64,000 bases of DNA, from contig JARLHV010000034.1 in the NCBI GenBank assembly GCA_031292055.1, positions 29,126 through 93,125 of the forward strand, in the 5' to 3' direction. The notes beneath the pieces were generated by a model, which was given only the letters and a program-made list of their open reading frames with translations, was not told the origin of the DNA and searched no databases. Shown piece by piece: positions 18,175 to 26,623 of this stretch (position 1 is the stretch's first letter; every line of letters starts with the position of its first letter). The translations under genes and the position numbers were made by a program. This stretch comes from Desulfosporosinus sp. GTDB lineage: Bacteria > Bacillota > Desulfitobacteriia > Desulfitobacteriales > Desulfitobacteriaceae.

Positions 18175-18203
18175 GTAACGTCGCAAGAATATGGGGGAAA
18201 ATA

Positions 18204-18938
18204 ATGAAAAAGATGAAGTGGGAGATTTATCTGGGGCTAGGACTATGTGTTGTCTCGTTTGCTATTTATTTTATAAAAGCACTCATTTTCCATGATATAC
18301 GGGGAATATTAAGTGACTTATTGTCACAAATTGCGTTTCTTCCGATCTATATTCTATTATCAACTATCATTATTGATAGCCTTTTAAACCGACGTGAAAA
18401 GGGACAACGCATAAAAAAACTTAATATGGTGATCGGAGCTTTTTTTAGTGAGAGTGGGGTCGCCTTGCTTCAAAGCCTTTCTAAGTATGATCGGACGAGT
18501 GAGGAGACAGTAAGATTAATCTTATTAGACGATTGGCCTCAAAAGCATAAGACGATGAAACGATGGTTAGAAAACGATAAGTTCCAGATGAATAGTCGGC
18601 TAGGCAAGTTAGAAGAGCTCAAGGTGCTTCTGTTGACGAAAAGGGATTTTTTTTTAAGGATGTTGGAAAATGCTAATTTACTAGAACATGAATCCTTTAC
18701 GGAGCTCTTGTGGGCGATCTTTCATCTAACAGAAGAGTTGGCTAGTCGCAAGGATTTGGGCCATCTTAGTGATGCTGATTATTTGCATTTTTCGAGTGAT
18801 ATCGAACGGGCGTATACCCTATTAATTCTTGAATGGTTGACGTATATGATTCACCTTAGGACGGATTATCCCTTTTTGTTTTCTTTTGCCTCCAGAACCA
18901 ATCCCTTCGATCCGGAAGCCCAAGCGGAAATCTCCTAG
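18204..18938 (+). CDS. Membrane protein of unknown function with cytoplasmic helical domain
   Basis: The 244-residue protein has two hydrophobic segments near the N-terminus (about 6-26 and 35-58) and then a mainly helical, charged domain (from about 65 on) rich in Leu, Glu and Lys. I recognise no family. The start at 18204 follows GGGGGAAAATA; an in-frame ATG at 18159 would overlap the previous gene and lacks a clear signal. It shares strand and close spacing with the YgbA-like gene, so the two may be an operon. It converges with the NUDIX gene, stops 2 bases apart. Confidence 0.75.
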   Translation: MKKMKWEIYLGLGLCVVSFAIYFIKALIFHDIRGILSDLLSQIAFLPIYILLSTIIIDSLLNRREKGQRIKKLNMVIGAFFSESGVALLQSLSKYDRTSEETVRLILLDDWPQKHKTMKRWLENDKFQMNSRLGKLEELKVLLLTKRDFFLRMLENANLLEHESFTELLWAIFHLTEELASRKDLGHLSDADYLHFSSDIERAYTLLILEWLTYMIHLRTDYPFLFSFASRTNPFDPEAQAEIS

Positions 18939-18940
18939 GA

Positions 18941-19513
18941 CTAGTGAATATGGTAAAGTGTTGATAACGTACTTGAAAGTTTAACGTCGGAATTGAGGCC
19001 GAGTCCTTGAGAAACGGACTGAGACGCTTTAAGTGCACTCAAAGTTAAAGAGGGGATGGGAAGGGCAGAACACTCATTCAGGGTGAAAAAACCCAGATCA
19101 CTAACTTCCTCCGGCTGTGCTTGGAGGTTCCCACCTTGAAATTGCATAAGGAAAATAATATAGGTGTCATGTTTTTCGGCAGGCTGATCGCGTAAGCCGA
19201 TAATTGCGAGTGGTTTTGAGTTAATTCCGGTTTCTTCTTGAATTTCGCGACTGATTGCTTTTCCGATCGATTCCCCTTGATCGACATATCCCCCTGGAAT
19301 AGTCCACATTCCTTTGCCAGGATTATGCCCACGTTGGACAAGCAGGACTTTGTCGTTATGCCAAAGAACCCCTCCAACGCCGAGGGAGAAATTTCCCCAG
19401 TGGACATAGAAACAGTTCGGGCAGGTGCTTCGAAGCTGGTCGTCAATGATGGATTTTTGGAGAGGATTCCCACATAGCGGGCAAAATAAATACGGCCCAG
19501 TAGAATGAGACAT
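18941..19513 (-). CDS. NUDIX hydrolase with N-terminal zinc ribbon
   Basis: The 190-residue protein has a zinc ribbon (Cys11, Cys14, Cys31, Cys34) and a complete NUDIX box at residues 75-97 (G-x5-E-x7-REIQEETGI). NUDIX enzymes split nucleoside diphosphates linked to another group; ones with this ribbon resemble NADH pyrophosphatase and ADP-ribose-type hydrolases, but substrate is not decided. The start at 19513 follows AAGGAAA; the longer frame to 19582 would run into the MFS gene end. It lies 73 bases downstream of the MFS gene on the same strand. Confidence 0.86.
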   Translation of the reverse strand: MSHSTGPYLFCPLCGNPLQKSIIDDQLRSTCPNCFYVHWGNFSLGVGGVLWHNDKVLLVQRGHNPGKGMWTIPGGYVDQGESIGKAISREIQEETGINSKPLAIIGLRDQPAEKHDTYIIFLMQFQGGNLQAQPEEVSDLGFFTLNECSALPIPSLTLSALKASQSVSQGLGLNSDVKLSSTLSTLYHIH

Positions 19514-19586
19514 GTGTTTTATTTCCTTTCTCTTGTTTGAATTTGCGGTCAGCACGGATTGCTTAGTGTCGGTTACTTCCATCTGT

Positions 19587-20804
19587 TTAAGTCATCTCTG
19601 TTGGATGGGTTTGTTGAGGCAAATGGAAACGTTGTACGATTTTCCCGTAGATAAAAAACATGACCATAGATGCTCCCATAAAAGTGATGGCAAGCGTCCA
19701 GACGCTTGATCCTCCGCCAAAGTCATACATCATGCCACCCAGTAAGGGGCCAATCATTCGGCCACCAGACGTAGCGCCTCCGATAATACCTTGATAAGCG
19801 CCTTTTTTTCCTTGGGGAGCAAGTTGTGCAGCAGCTGCAGGAATCGCAGGCAAAATAAGCATTTCCCCTAGCGTTAGGATAAGCATGGCAATAATATAGG
19901 ATATATACGGAAACCTTCCCAGTAAAATGACATATCCGCTGGTTAAGAGAAGGGAAGCAAGATAAAATTGCTGCTTAAAGGACCGTGTCCAAGTGTGGAT
20001 TACCCAATTGATAAGGGGTTGTAAGATTACGATAAAGATGCCGTTGAGTGTCCAAAGCACACTGTAAGAAACGAGGGAAAAACCAAGTTGGTTCATTACA
20101 ACGGGCAAAATCGTCACGAGCTGAATATAAGCGCCCCAAACAAAGAAGATTCCGCCACTTAAAGCCAAGAGTACTTTAAATCCGTTGTCTTTTGTCAGCC
20201 GTTCGGTTTGCTGTAATGGTGGAATCAAATGAATGGGTGCGTTTCGTTCGGAAATTCCCAGGATTACTAATATTAAATAGATTAAGAAGGCTCCAGCATT
20301 TAGAGTAAAGATGAGACGGAAGGAAACTTGAGCGATCATTCCACCAAGAGCAGTGCCGACGGCTACTCCGGCGTTATTGGAGACATAAAGAAGATTAAAA
20401 CTTCGCCTTCCGCCTTCCGGCCAAACGGCATGAAGCAGTGCGTAAAGTGGGACGAAGATAAAAGCTTGAGCTAAACCAAAGAGAATAAACGCTGGAACAT
20501 AAACCCTCCAGACCGGAAAGATACCGATAGCTCCAATGGAAAGGACTGCACCAACCAGGCCGATAATCATAATTCTCTTCGGTCCAAAACGATCGGCTAA
20601 AAAGCCACTCATAAATTGACCGAGGAGAGATACTGCAGATTGAATTGCAAGCAGGATGCCTGCTTCGGTTAAAGTATGGCCCAAGACCGTGTGCATAAAG
20701 AGGCTGTTTAAAGGCCACATCAAAGAATTACCGACTGACTGGATGAAACCACCGATGATTAAAACTATGACAGCACGCGGTATATCTAAACGTTCTAAGT
20801 TCAA
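19587..20804 (-). CDS. MFS-family efflux transporter
   Basis: About 405 residues and 12 hydrophobic segments, with the MFS loop motif GFLADRFGPKRIMI between helices 2 and 3. It resembles drug-proton antiporters. A TTG at 20804 is preferred as start because AAAGGTGG lies 7 bases upstream and it gives an N-terminus (MNLERLDIPRAV) of normal MFS form; a GTG at 20816 is the alternative. The NUDIX gene follows and may be co-transcribed. Substrate is unknown. Confidence 0.86.
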   Translation of the reverse strand: MNLERLDIPRAVIVLIIGGFIQSVGNSLMWPLNSLFMHTVLGHTLTEAGILLAIQSAVSLLGQFMSGFLADRFGPKRIMIIGLVGAVLSIGAIGIFPVWRVYVPAFILFGLAQAFIFVPLYALLHAVWPEGGRRSFNLLYVSNNAGVAVGTALGGMIAQVSFRLIFTLNAGAFLIYLILVILGISERNAPIHLIPPLQQTERLTKDNGFKVLLALSGGIFFVWGAYIQLVTILPVVMNQLGFSLVSYSVLWTLNGIFIVILQPLINWVIHTWTRSFKQQFYLASLLLTSGYVILLGRFPYISYIIAMLILTLGEMLILPAIPAAAAQLAPQGKKGAYQGIIGGATSGGRMIGPLLGGMMYDFGGGSSVWTLAITFMGASMVMFFIYGKIVQRFHLPQQTHPTEMT

Positions 20805-21007
20805 AAGGAAAACCACCTTTGGTATAGTGAACTTACATTATTTCGACATTCGTATAAAAAAACCTTTAATTTTTGATTTGAAGTCTGAGTAAGACGAATC
20901 AGGCAAAGGAAAAATTATAATCTGCCTAAGCAGGATTATGAAGAAAGATCTCGAAAGCATAAATTAATAAACTAACAGAGAAACTAGGGGAAAAGGAGAG
21001 TGAATTC

Positions 21008-21595
21008 ATGAAATTCCATGAAACAGAAACGTTTAAAAACTTAAGCAAAGCTTTTGCTGGAGAATCTCAAGCGCGTAATCGGTATTCTTTTTTTGCTGGT
21101 GTCGCTAAGAATGAAGGGTATCAAAATATTCAAGCTGTTTTCGAGGCAACGGCTGCCAACGAAAGGGAACATGCCCAGGTTTTTTATAAACTTTTGATTG
21201 CACATAACCAGGATGCTACTCAAATTATTCATGTTGATGCAGATTACCCACTGGTTTATAAAGATACTCTCACCAATCTAAGAGCAGCTGCAGCAGGGGA
21301 ACGAGAAGAATGGGCTGAACTTTATTCAACCTTTGGCGCTATTGCAGCCCAAGAGGGCTTTGCCGATATTGCCAGGTCTTTTCAAATGATTGCTGAAGTT
21401 GAGAAGCACCATATGACGCGGTTTGAGCATTACGCTGATGGGATCGAAAATGGAACGCTTTTCAAAAAAGATACGCCGACGGTATGGAAATGCACAAACT
21501 GTGGCTACATCCATGAAGGTCTTGAAGCACCTGGAAATTGTCCGGCTTGTGCGCATCCGCAGGGATATTTCGAAGAACTGCCTGAGATATATTAA
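21008..21595 (+). CDS. rbr: Rubrerythrin
   Basis: The 195-residue protein has an N-terminal ferritin-like diiron domain (helices with EXXH-type and acidic ligands: FAGESQARNRY, ANEREHAQVF, AAAGEREEW, EVEKHH) and a C-terminal rubredoxin-like domain with Cys162, 165, 178, 181. Rubrerythrins reduce hydrogen peroxide in the cytoplasm of anaerobes and take electrons from rubredoxin-type partners. AGGGGAAAAGGAGAG precedes the ATG and a strong terminator follows, so it is a single-gene unit. Confidence 0.95.
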   Translation: MKFHETETFKNLSKAFAGESQARNRYSFFAGVAKNEGYQNIQAVFEATAANEREHAQVFYKLLIAHNQDATQIIHVDADYPLVYKDTLTNLRAAAAGEREEWAELYSTFGAIAAQEGFADIARSFQMIAEVEKHHMTRFEHYADGIENGTLFKKDTPTVWKCTNCGYIHEGLEAPGNCPACAHPQGYFEELPEIY

Positions 21596-21596
21596 G

Positions 21597-21633
21597 AAAA
21601 GCCGAGTAGGATTGCATTTCTACTCGGCTTTTT
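21597..21633 (+). terminator. Terminator after rubrerythrin
   Basis: AAAGCCGAGTAG pairs with CTACTCGGCTTT across a short loop and runs into TTTTT. Confidence 0.9.
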
Positions 21634-21792
21634 GATTGCTTTAGTGTCTTATCATAAGGAGAAGGGTTGTTCTGGACCAGCGAGAACAAGCCACAATCAA
21701 AATGAACCAAATAATAGCTTGCAATGTTAAGGAAATTTAAACATAATAATAATAAAATTCAGAATATTACATAAAAGATGGGGGCGCGGAAA

Positions 21793-22980
21793 ATGAAAGT
21801 ACCCATGATAGAATTACAAGAGAGAGTTAAGAAGTTTCAAAATAGTATGCAGAAGAAAGGAATTGAAGGGGCACTATTGGCCCAGCGGGCGGACACTCTA
21901 TACTATACTGGAACAGCCCAAAATGTTCATATTTATATTCCCAAGGAAGGCACGCCCGTTGTTTTGGCCTATCGCGATTTTGTCAGAGCCCAGCAAGAAA
22001 GCCCTTGGGATATCATCCCTTTGAAGGGTATATCTGAGATTCCGAACTATATCCAGGAAGCAGGACTCCCTTTGCCGGGGATGATGGGATTGGAACTCGA
22101 TGTTCTGCCGGTTAATCAATATGAGCGCTATCGCAAAACATTTCCGGACACTAGCTTGGTGGATGTCTCCACCGAGGTCCGCTTGCAGCGTGCAGTAAAG
22201 TCCGAGTGGGAATTAGTCCGCCTTGAAAAAAGTGCCCAAATTCATGCCTTGGTTTTGGAGTTTGCTAAGGAGGTCCTGCATCAGGGAATGACTGAGGTTG
22301 AGTTAGAGGGGCTAGTAGAAGGAAAAGCGCGGGCGCTCGGACATGGTGGCTATATTCGAATGCGCGGTTTTGACTCAGAATTCCATTTTTGTGTCATCAC
22401 TTCGGGGGCGCGCGCTGCAGTAGCCAGCTGTTTCGATGGACCTGTTACGGGTCAAGGGATCTCAATCGCTCATCCTCATGGTGCTACTATGGCTCAAATT
22501 AAGCCGGGTGAAGCAATTGTTGTGGATATGGTGACAGTGGTGGACGGCTATCAGATTGATCAAACCCGAATCTTGAGTCTTGGCCCATTATCAGAGGAAC
22601 TAACTAAGGCCTATGAGGTGGCAAGGCAGGTCGAAGAGCAAATTCGAGCTGCCTTAAGCCCAGGGAGAGTGGCTGGTGAAATCTATGAAGAAATTCTAAT
22701 GTGGGTTCGTGAGAATACCCCTTATGAAGAGAATTTCATGGGTTATGGACGCAGCCAAGTTCGTTTTGTCGGACATGGGGTAGGATTGGAACTCGATGAA
22801 CTTCCAACTATTAGCAAGGGATCGAAAGAAGTGCTCAAACCCGGAATGGTGATAGCTATTGAACCAAAATTTGTTTTCCCGGGTGTTGGAGTTGTAGGGA
22901 TTGAAGATACGGTTGTTATCGAATCAGAAAGAGGTGCCAGGTATTTATCGACAAGCCCACGGGAATTGACCGTGCTTTAA
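21793..22980 (+). CDS. M24-family (Xaa-Pro type) metallopeptidase
   Basis: The 395-residue protein has the creatinase-like N-terminal domain and a C-terminal pita-bread domain with the five metal ligands: DMVTVVDGY and DQTRIL (two Asp), GHGVGLELDELP (His), IEPKF (Glu) and IEDT (Glu). Such enzymes cut the bond before proline in dipeptides or short peptides; some members are inactive or act on other amides. The start at 21793 follows GGGGGCG; an ATG 15 bases upstream (21778) is in frame. It is monocistronic here. Confidence 0.9.
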   Translation: MKVPMIELQERVKKFQNSMQKKGIEGALLAQRADTLYYTGTAQNVHIYIPKEGTPVVLAYRDFVRAQQESPWDIIPLKGISEIPNYIQEAGLPLPGMMGLELDVLPVNQYERYRKTFPDTSLVDVSTEVRLQRAVKSEWELVRLEKSAQIHALVLEFAKEVLHQGMTEVELEGLVEGKARALGHGGYIRMRGFDSEFHFCVITSGARAAVASCFDGPVTGQGISIAHPHGATMAQIKPGEAIVVDMVTVVDGYQIDQTRILSLGPLSEELTKAYEVARQVEEQIRAALSPGRVAGEIYEEILMWVRENTPYEENFMGYGRSQVRFVGHGVGLELDELPTISKGSKEVLKPGMVIAIEPKFVFPGVGVVGIEDTVVIESERGARYLSTSPRELTVL

Positions 22981-22990
22981 AAGTAATTTA

Positions 22991-23012
22991 CAACAATTGG
23001 TTACGATTGTTG
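22991..23012 (+). promoter_or_regulatory. Inverted repeat overlapping a putative uspA -35 element
   Basis: CAACAAT (22991-22997) and ATTGTTG (23006-23012) are exact reverse complements. The right arm overlaps TTGTTG (23007-23012), which with GATAAT at 23031-23036 (18-base spacer) could be the uspA promoter. It may be an operator or a weak terminator for the gene before it. Confidence 0.4.
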
Positions 23013-23081
23013 AGGATATGGTTCAAATAGGATAATATAATGGTGAAAGGTCAAGTATAAGAAACATACATGGGGTGGGGT

Positions 23082-23099
23082 TTAGCTAAATTTAGCTAA
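23082..23099. promoter_or_regulatory. 18-bp perfect palindrome upstream of uspA
   Basis: TTAGCTAAATTTAGCTAA is its own reverse complement. It lies about 120 bases before the uspA start, inside the probable leader. A protein-binding dyad is the most likely reading; the regulator is unknown. Confidence 0.5.
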
Positions 23100-23216
23100 G
23101 GTCTCGCCAGACTTACTTGTTTACTGGAGTTGCTTGTCAGCTGGCCTTTAGTATCTGACCTCTGACTTCTGTGTAGTGTAGTTGGTCAAGTAAAAGTGAA
23201 ATAGGAGTGATTTAAA

Positions 23217-23645
23217 TTGTTTAAGAAGATTCTCGTCCCCACTGATGCTTCAGAATACTCACGTCGCGCTTTGAAGGTAGCAGTAGAATTGGCTCAATCT
23301 GTTCAAGCCGAAGTGATACTTCTCCATGTTAACTATACGCCGCAAGCCTATTGGGGGTATACAGTCTCTTATGGTATCACCATGACACAAGATCAACTTG
23401 ATCAAAATGGAGAACTGGCTTTAGAGGCAACATTGATGGGAATTGATGTCTCACAGGTTGTTCTTAGTAAAAAAGTGGAATCCGGGCACCCTGTGACCGT
23501 TATCTTGGAACAAATAAAGAAGGATGCTGTTGATTTGGTTGTTATGGGAAGTCATGGTTACGGAGCACTCGCCGGGTCGGTTTTGGGAAGTGTTAGTCAA
23601 CGGGTATTGCAGCGCGCGAATTGTCCCGTACTGATTATTAAGTAG
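23217..23645 (+). CDS. Universal stress protein, UspA family
   Basis: The 142-residue single-domain protein starts FKKILVPTDASEYS and ends with the ATP-binding loop GSHGYGALAGSVLGSVSQ (G-x2-G-x9-GS type), so it is likely an ATP-binding Usp. These help cells cope with starvation and stress in ways that are still poorly defined. TTG is the start, supported by AGGAGTG 7 bases upstream and by the family N-terminus. The long leader (about 230 bases from the M24 gene) contains two palindromes and a repeat, so its control may be complex. Confidence 0.92.
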   Translation: MFKKILVPTDASEYSRRALKVAVELAQSVQAEVILLHVNYTPQAYWGYTVSYGITMTQDQLDQNGELALEATLMGIDVSQVVLSKKVESGHPVTVILEQIKKDAVDLVVMGSHGYGALAGSVLGSVSQRVLQRANCPVLIIK

Positions 23646-23761
23646 GGATATTATTTGGTATGTTGGAATTTCTCAGGATAAAAAGTCACATCATCGGGCG
23701 AGTTATGACTGGAAGTGAGATTTCTGATGACTTCAGACGAATTTCACAGACATTCCGGGAC

Positions 23762-23793
23762 AAAAATCCCTGCACATTTGGCAGGGATTTTTT
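23762..23793. terminator. Bidirectional-type terminator after uspA
   Basis: AAAAATCCCTGC and GCAGGGATTTTT pair perfectly (12 bp) with loop ACATTTG; T-runs lie on both strands. Confidence 0.88.
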
Positions 23794-23911
23794 ACGTTGG
23801 TCGCGAATAGCACATAAGGAAGGAAAGTAATTTTCACTAAGCACTGAAAATTATGAGTAGACTAAGCTTATTGAACTAAGGATCGCTAGATACGTGGAGG
23901 CGCTTGAGGTT

Positions 23912-24286
23912 ATGAAAGAAAGAAATGTTTGGCTAAGTCCGGAAGAACTTCAACATATGCTATATGGCTCATTGCAATGGGGTGATGTGGCCTCACGTAT
24001 CACTTCGTCTAAGACGACGGGGATTCGAAAGTTGAGTGAAGCCATTCCTGAAAAACAATCGGATCCATTATGGACGGAGCCGAAGCCGAAGCCGAAGCTG
24101 AAGTCGGAGCCGAAGCCGAAGCTGAAGTCGGAGCCGGAGTCGGAGTCGGAGTCGGAGCCGGAGCTGGAGCTGGAGCTGGAGCTGGACTCAAAGCGGCTCG
24201 AAGGACAACCTGTTATTTGGCTGCTAGGAAGTGTTGGTCTTCTGACGCTATCCTCGTGGTTTTATTTTGTCTTATTTGCAAAGTGA
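23912..24286 (+). CDS. Tail-anchored protein with hexanucleotide-repeat charged linker, unknown function
   Basis: The 124-residue product has three parts: a helical N-terminus (about 1-50; LSPEELQHMLYGSLQWGD), a low-complexity linker of alternating charged and other residues (about 58-90; EPKPKPKLKSE then SESESEPELELELE), and one hydrophobic segment right at the C-terminus (VIWLLGSVGLLTLSSWFYFVLF). The linker is coded by short tandem repeats of 6 bases, gaagcc then gagtcg then gagctg (24075-24185), likely to change length by slippage. The start at 23912 follows GTGGAGG and TTGAGG; GTG at 23894 is an alternative. I know no family for it. A very strong terminator follows. Confidence 0.65.
   Translation: MKERNVWLSPEELQHMLYGSLQWGDVASRITSSKTTGIRKLSEAIPEKQSDPLWTEPKPKPKLKSEPKPKLKSEPESESESEPELELELELDSKRLEGQPVIWLLGSVGLLTLSSWFYFVLFAK
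24075..24185 (+). repeat. Short tandem repeats within the tail-anchored protein gene
   Basis: Successive 6-base units (gaagcc, gaagctgaagtcggagcc, gagtcg, gagctg) change stepwise along the tract. It codes for Glu/Lys-Pro and Glu-Ser/Leu pairs. All units keep the frame because they are multiples of three. No stop arises in either strand's matching frame, so the antisense frame is also open by composition only. Confidence 0.85.
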
Positions 24287-24313
24287 GTTTCGGATGATTT
24301 TTTGAGAGGAGAA

Positions 24314-24366
24314 CTCAGGCAGGGGCGAGTCAACATGACTCGCCCCTGCCTGAGTAAATTTTTTTT
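24314..24366 (+). terminator. Strong Rho-independent terminator
   Basis: An exact 18-bp stem (CTCAGGCAGGGGCGAGTC with its complement, loop AACAT) is followed by TAAATTTTTTTT. It closes the tail-anchored protein gene and isolates the ctsR operon. Confidence 0.93.
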
Positions 24367-24375
24367 AAAAAATCC

Positions 24376-24432
24376 TTTGCAATATCTTAGAAATTTAGTT
24401 ATCATATAGTAAGAAGGTCAGGGAAGGTCAAT
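24376..24432 (+). promoter_or_regulatory. ctsR operon promoter and CtsR operator
   Basis: A TTTGCA (24376-24381) and TATCAT (24400-24405) lie 18 bases apart. Just downstream, GGTCA occurs at 24416-24420 and again at 24426-24430, exactly 10 bases apart, each in an AAGGTCA context. This is the spacing and word of the CtsR heptad operator, so CtsR probably represses its own operon here. The repeats are less perfect than the consensus GGTCAAA. Confidence 0.7.
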
Positions 24433-24483
24433 GATTATTAGAGGACCATTTCAGAAAGATTATATAAACAAGGAGTATCAACA

Positions 24484-24954
24484 ATGGGAAACCTTGCGGA
24501 TCGCATTGAAGAATATTTGAAACGGATTTTGGAAGAAACATCAGAAGGGTATATTATCTTACAACGCAGCGAACTCGCGGTTGAGTTCTCCTGTGTTCCT
24601 TCTCAAATCAATTATGTACTTGATACCCGTTTTACAATTGAACGGGGCTATTTAGTGGAAAGTCGCCGGGGTGGCGGTGGGTATCTGCGCATTATTCGTT
24701 TAGGGTTGGGTCTCGAAGGTGAGTATCAACAGGTTATGCGGCAATTGATTGGAGAACAACTTTCCCGTGAGCGCTCATACGGTCTTGTTGAGCGGCTAGT
24801 GAATGAAGAATTGGTAACGGCACGGGAAGCGGCGATGATCAAGAGCGTACTTTCTAACGACGCTTTAGGTGGAGAATTTAGAGGATGGGACGTTCTACGC
24901 GCACGTCTCATGAAGACCATCTTGACAACGCTGAGTCGAGATGACTTGCTATAA
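24484..24954 (+). CDS. ctsR: CtsR, repressor of class III heat-shock genes
   Basis: The 156-residue protein has the CtsR winged-helix DNA-binding N-terminus (LADRIEEYLKRILEE, RSELAVEFSCVPSQINYVL, RRGGGGYLRI with the glycine-rich wing that senses heat) and the C-terminal dimer domain. CtsR blocks clp genes at normal temperature; McsB marks it or CtsR itself loses grip when hot. The start follows AAGGAGTA. It heads ctsR-mcsA-mcsB-clpC. Confidence 0.96.
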   Translation: MGNLADRIEEYLKRILEETSEGYIILQRSELAVEFSCVPSQINYVLDTRFTIERGYLVESRRGGGGYLRIIRLGLGLEGEYQQVMRQLIGEQLSRERSYGLVERLVNEELVTAREAAMIKSVLSNDALGGEFRGWDVLRARLMKTILTTLSRDDLL

Positions 24955-24967
24955 AGGGGGAATTTGT

Positions 24968-25483
24968 ATGTTATGTCAACACTGTCAACAGCGGGAGGCA
25001 ATAGTGCAGTTATCTAAAATAGAGAATGGACAGACCCAAGAATTTTTTCTTTGCGAACTCTGTGCTAAACAAACACAGGAAGTAAGTTTTATTTTTCACC
25101 CCGCGATCGTGCCAGAGTTTTTACAAGCCCTTTTTGGGTTTAATCCATCGTCAATAGAACAACCCTCTGAGATATCTTGTCCTAAATGTGGTATAACTTT
25201 TTCTCGGATAACCCAGGCAGGTAAGCTAGGATGTAGTACCTGTTACGAAACCTTTGAGACCCAGCTTGAACCATTGCTTCGTCGTGTTCATGGCGGGGGT
25301 CAGAATGTAGGTAAGGTTCCAACTAGGCGTGGCGTTACTCTGAAATGTCGCCAAGAAGAAAAAAAACTGAAAGAGCAGCTTCAAGTCTTGATTCAAAAAG
25401 AAGCATTTGAGGAAGCTGCTGTGGTAAGGGATCAAATTCGCCAAATTGAGCAAGCAAAGGGAGGTGAAGAACATGATGCGTAA
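24968..25483 (+). CDS. mcsA: McsA, zinc-binding activator of McsB
   Basis: The 171-residue protein has two zinc-ribbon parts, CQHC...CELC near residues 3-40 and CPKC...CSTC near 75-100, then a UVR-type helical motif (LKEQLQVLIQKEAFEEAAVVRDQIR) at the end. McsA binds and activates the arginine kinase McsB and links it to ClpC. The start at 24968 follows AAAGGGGG; an upstream frame start is out of line with the family. It overlaps mcsB by 11 bases. Confidence 0.94.
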   Translation: MLCQHCQQREAIVQLSKIENGQTQEFFLCELCAKQTQEVSFIFHPAIVPEFLQALFGFNPSSIEQPSEISCPKCGITFSRITQAGKLGCSTCYETFETQLEPLLRRVHGGGQNVGKVPTRRGVTLKCRQEEKKLKEQLQVLIQKEAFEEAAVVRDQIRQIEQAKGGEEHDA

Positions 25484-26540
25484 GGAGCTCCTCTTACAGC
25501 GCAGCGCTTGGATGACAGAAACGGATTCTCCAGTTGTTATCAGTAGTCGGGTACGCTTAGCGCGCAACCTTGAGGATTTTCCTTTTCCGCATATTTTAAG
25601 TGCGGAGGATGCGAGTAAGGTTGAACAAATCGTTGCGCAAGTTCTAACCGAAATAAAAGTCAATAATGAGCAATTGCTCTATATACCTTTAACAGAACTA
25701 AGCAGCGTTGAACATCAAGTGCTTGTTGAAAAACATCTGATCAGCCCGAGTTTGGGTGGATTAACCGGAGCACGTGGGGTAGCATTGGCCTCTGACCACC
25801 GATACGCGGTAATGGTTAATGAAGAAGACCATTTAAGAATGCAAGTGCTTTTGCCTGGAAGTCAACTCTCGGAAACTCATCGTTTAGCAACGGCTTTAGA
25901 TGATGCCCTAGAGGCAAAACTTGATTTTGCCTACCGAGAAAGCCAAGGGTATCTTACAGCCTGCCCTACGAATGTGGGTACGGGGCTTCGCGCTTCAATC
26001 ATGGTTCATCTGCCGGGCTTGGTTATAACAAAACAGGTACAACGGGTTCTTGGAGCTTTGACTCGTTTGGGGCTTGCCGTGAGGGGGCTTTACGGTGAGG
26101 GATCCCAAGCTTTTGGGCATATATTTCAAGTCTCTAATCAGATTACGCTCGGGAAAAGTGAAGAGGATATCTTAACTCATCTGGAGGCGGTAACTGGACA
26201 AATTGTAGAACATGAACTTCAGGCGCGAGAACTCCTCCGACAACAAATGCCGCTGCTCCTCGAAGACAAGGTCTGGCGGGCTCGGGGGACATTGCAAAAT
26301 GCTCGGTTACTCTCTTCAGAAGATGCTATGCATTTATTGTCCCACGACCGCCTGGGCTCAGACATGGGGTTACTACCTAAAATTAACGATGGTTTTGCCA
26401 CATTGATCGTCAATACACGTTCAGGATGTTTACAATATATCCTCGATCGGGAACTTGACCCCCACCAAAGAGATGAAGAACGGGCTCGACTCATACGAGG
26501 AGCGATGAGCGAAGCGCGATGCACGATACACGAAGCATGA
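25473..26540 (+). CDS. mcsB: McsB, protein-arginine kinase
   Basis: The 355-residue protein is a guanido-kinase-type enzyme that phosphorylates arginines in damaged proteins and in CtsR, tagging them for ClpCP. Key motifs are SSRVRLARNL near 23-32, the ATP-binding basic residues, and the CPTNVGTGLRAS active-site stretch. The start at 25473 follows GGGAGGTG (ATG at 25476 is equally possible). The last about 12 residues (SEARCTIHEA) are coded by a degenerate repeat that continues past the stop, so this tail is probably not functional. Confidence 0.94.
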   Translation: MMRKELLLQRSAWMTETDSPVVISSRVRLARNLEDFPFPHILSAEDASKVEQIVAQVLTEIKVNNEQLLYIPLTELSSVEHQVLVEKHLISPSLGGLTGARGVALASDHRYAVMVNEEDHLRMQVLLPGSQLSETHRLATALDDALEAKLDFAYRESQGYLTACPTNVGTGLRASIMVHLPGLVITKQVQRVLGALTRLGLAVRGLYGEGSQAFGHIFQVSNQITLGKSEEDILTHLEAVTGQIVEHELQARELLRQQMPLLLEDKVWRARGTLQNARLLSSEDAMHLLSHDRLGSDMGLLPKINDGFATLIVNTRSGCLQYILDRELDPHQRDEERARLIRGAMSEARCTIHEA

Positions 26541-26612
26541 AGCATGAGGCATGAGGCTGCGTTTAATCAATTTCGAATCACAAGCATTGAATTTCGTGTC
26601 TCGATAAAGGAA
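26500..26612. repeat. Degenerate short-word repeat with foldback, mcsB end and mcsB-clpC gap
   Basis: GCGATGAGCG, GCGCGATGC, CACGATACACGAAGCATGAAGCATGAGG-like words follow each other, then TTCGTGTCTCG near 26595, which pairs with CGATACACGAA near 26524 (10 of 11). Matching words recur at ispD and rlmB 3' ends and elsewhere. Confidence 0.6.
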
Positions 26613-26623
26613 AGGATGAAGAA

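Noticed and set aside
24009..24191. Antisense frame with Ala-Pro repeats
   Set aside because: It is open only because the sense strand carries 6-base repeats; no start signal or family.
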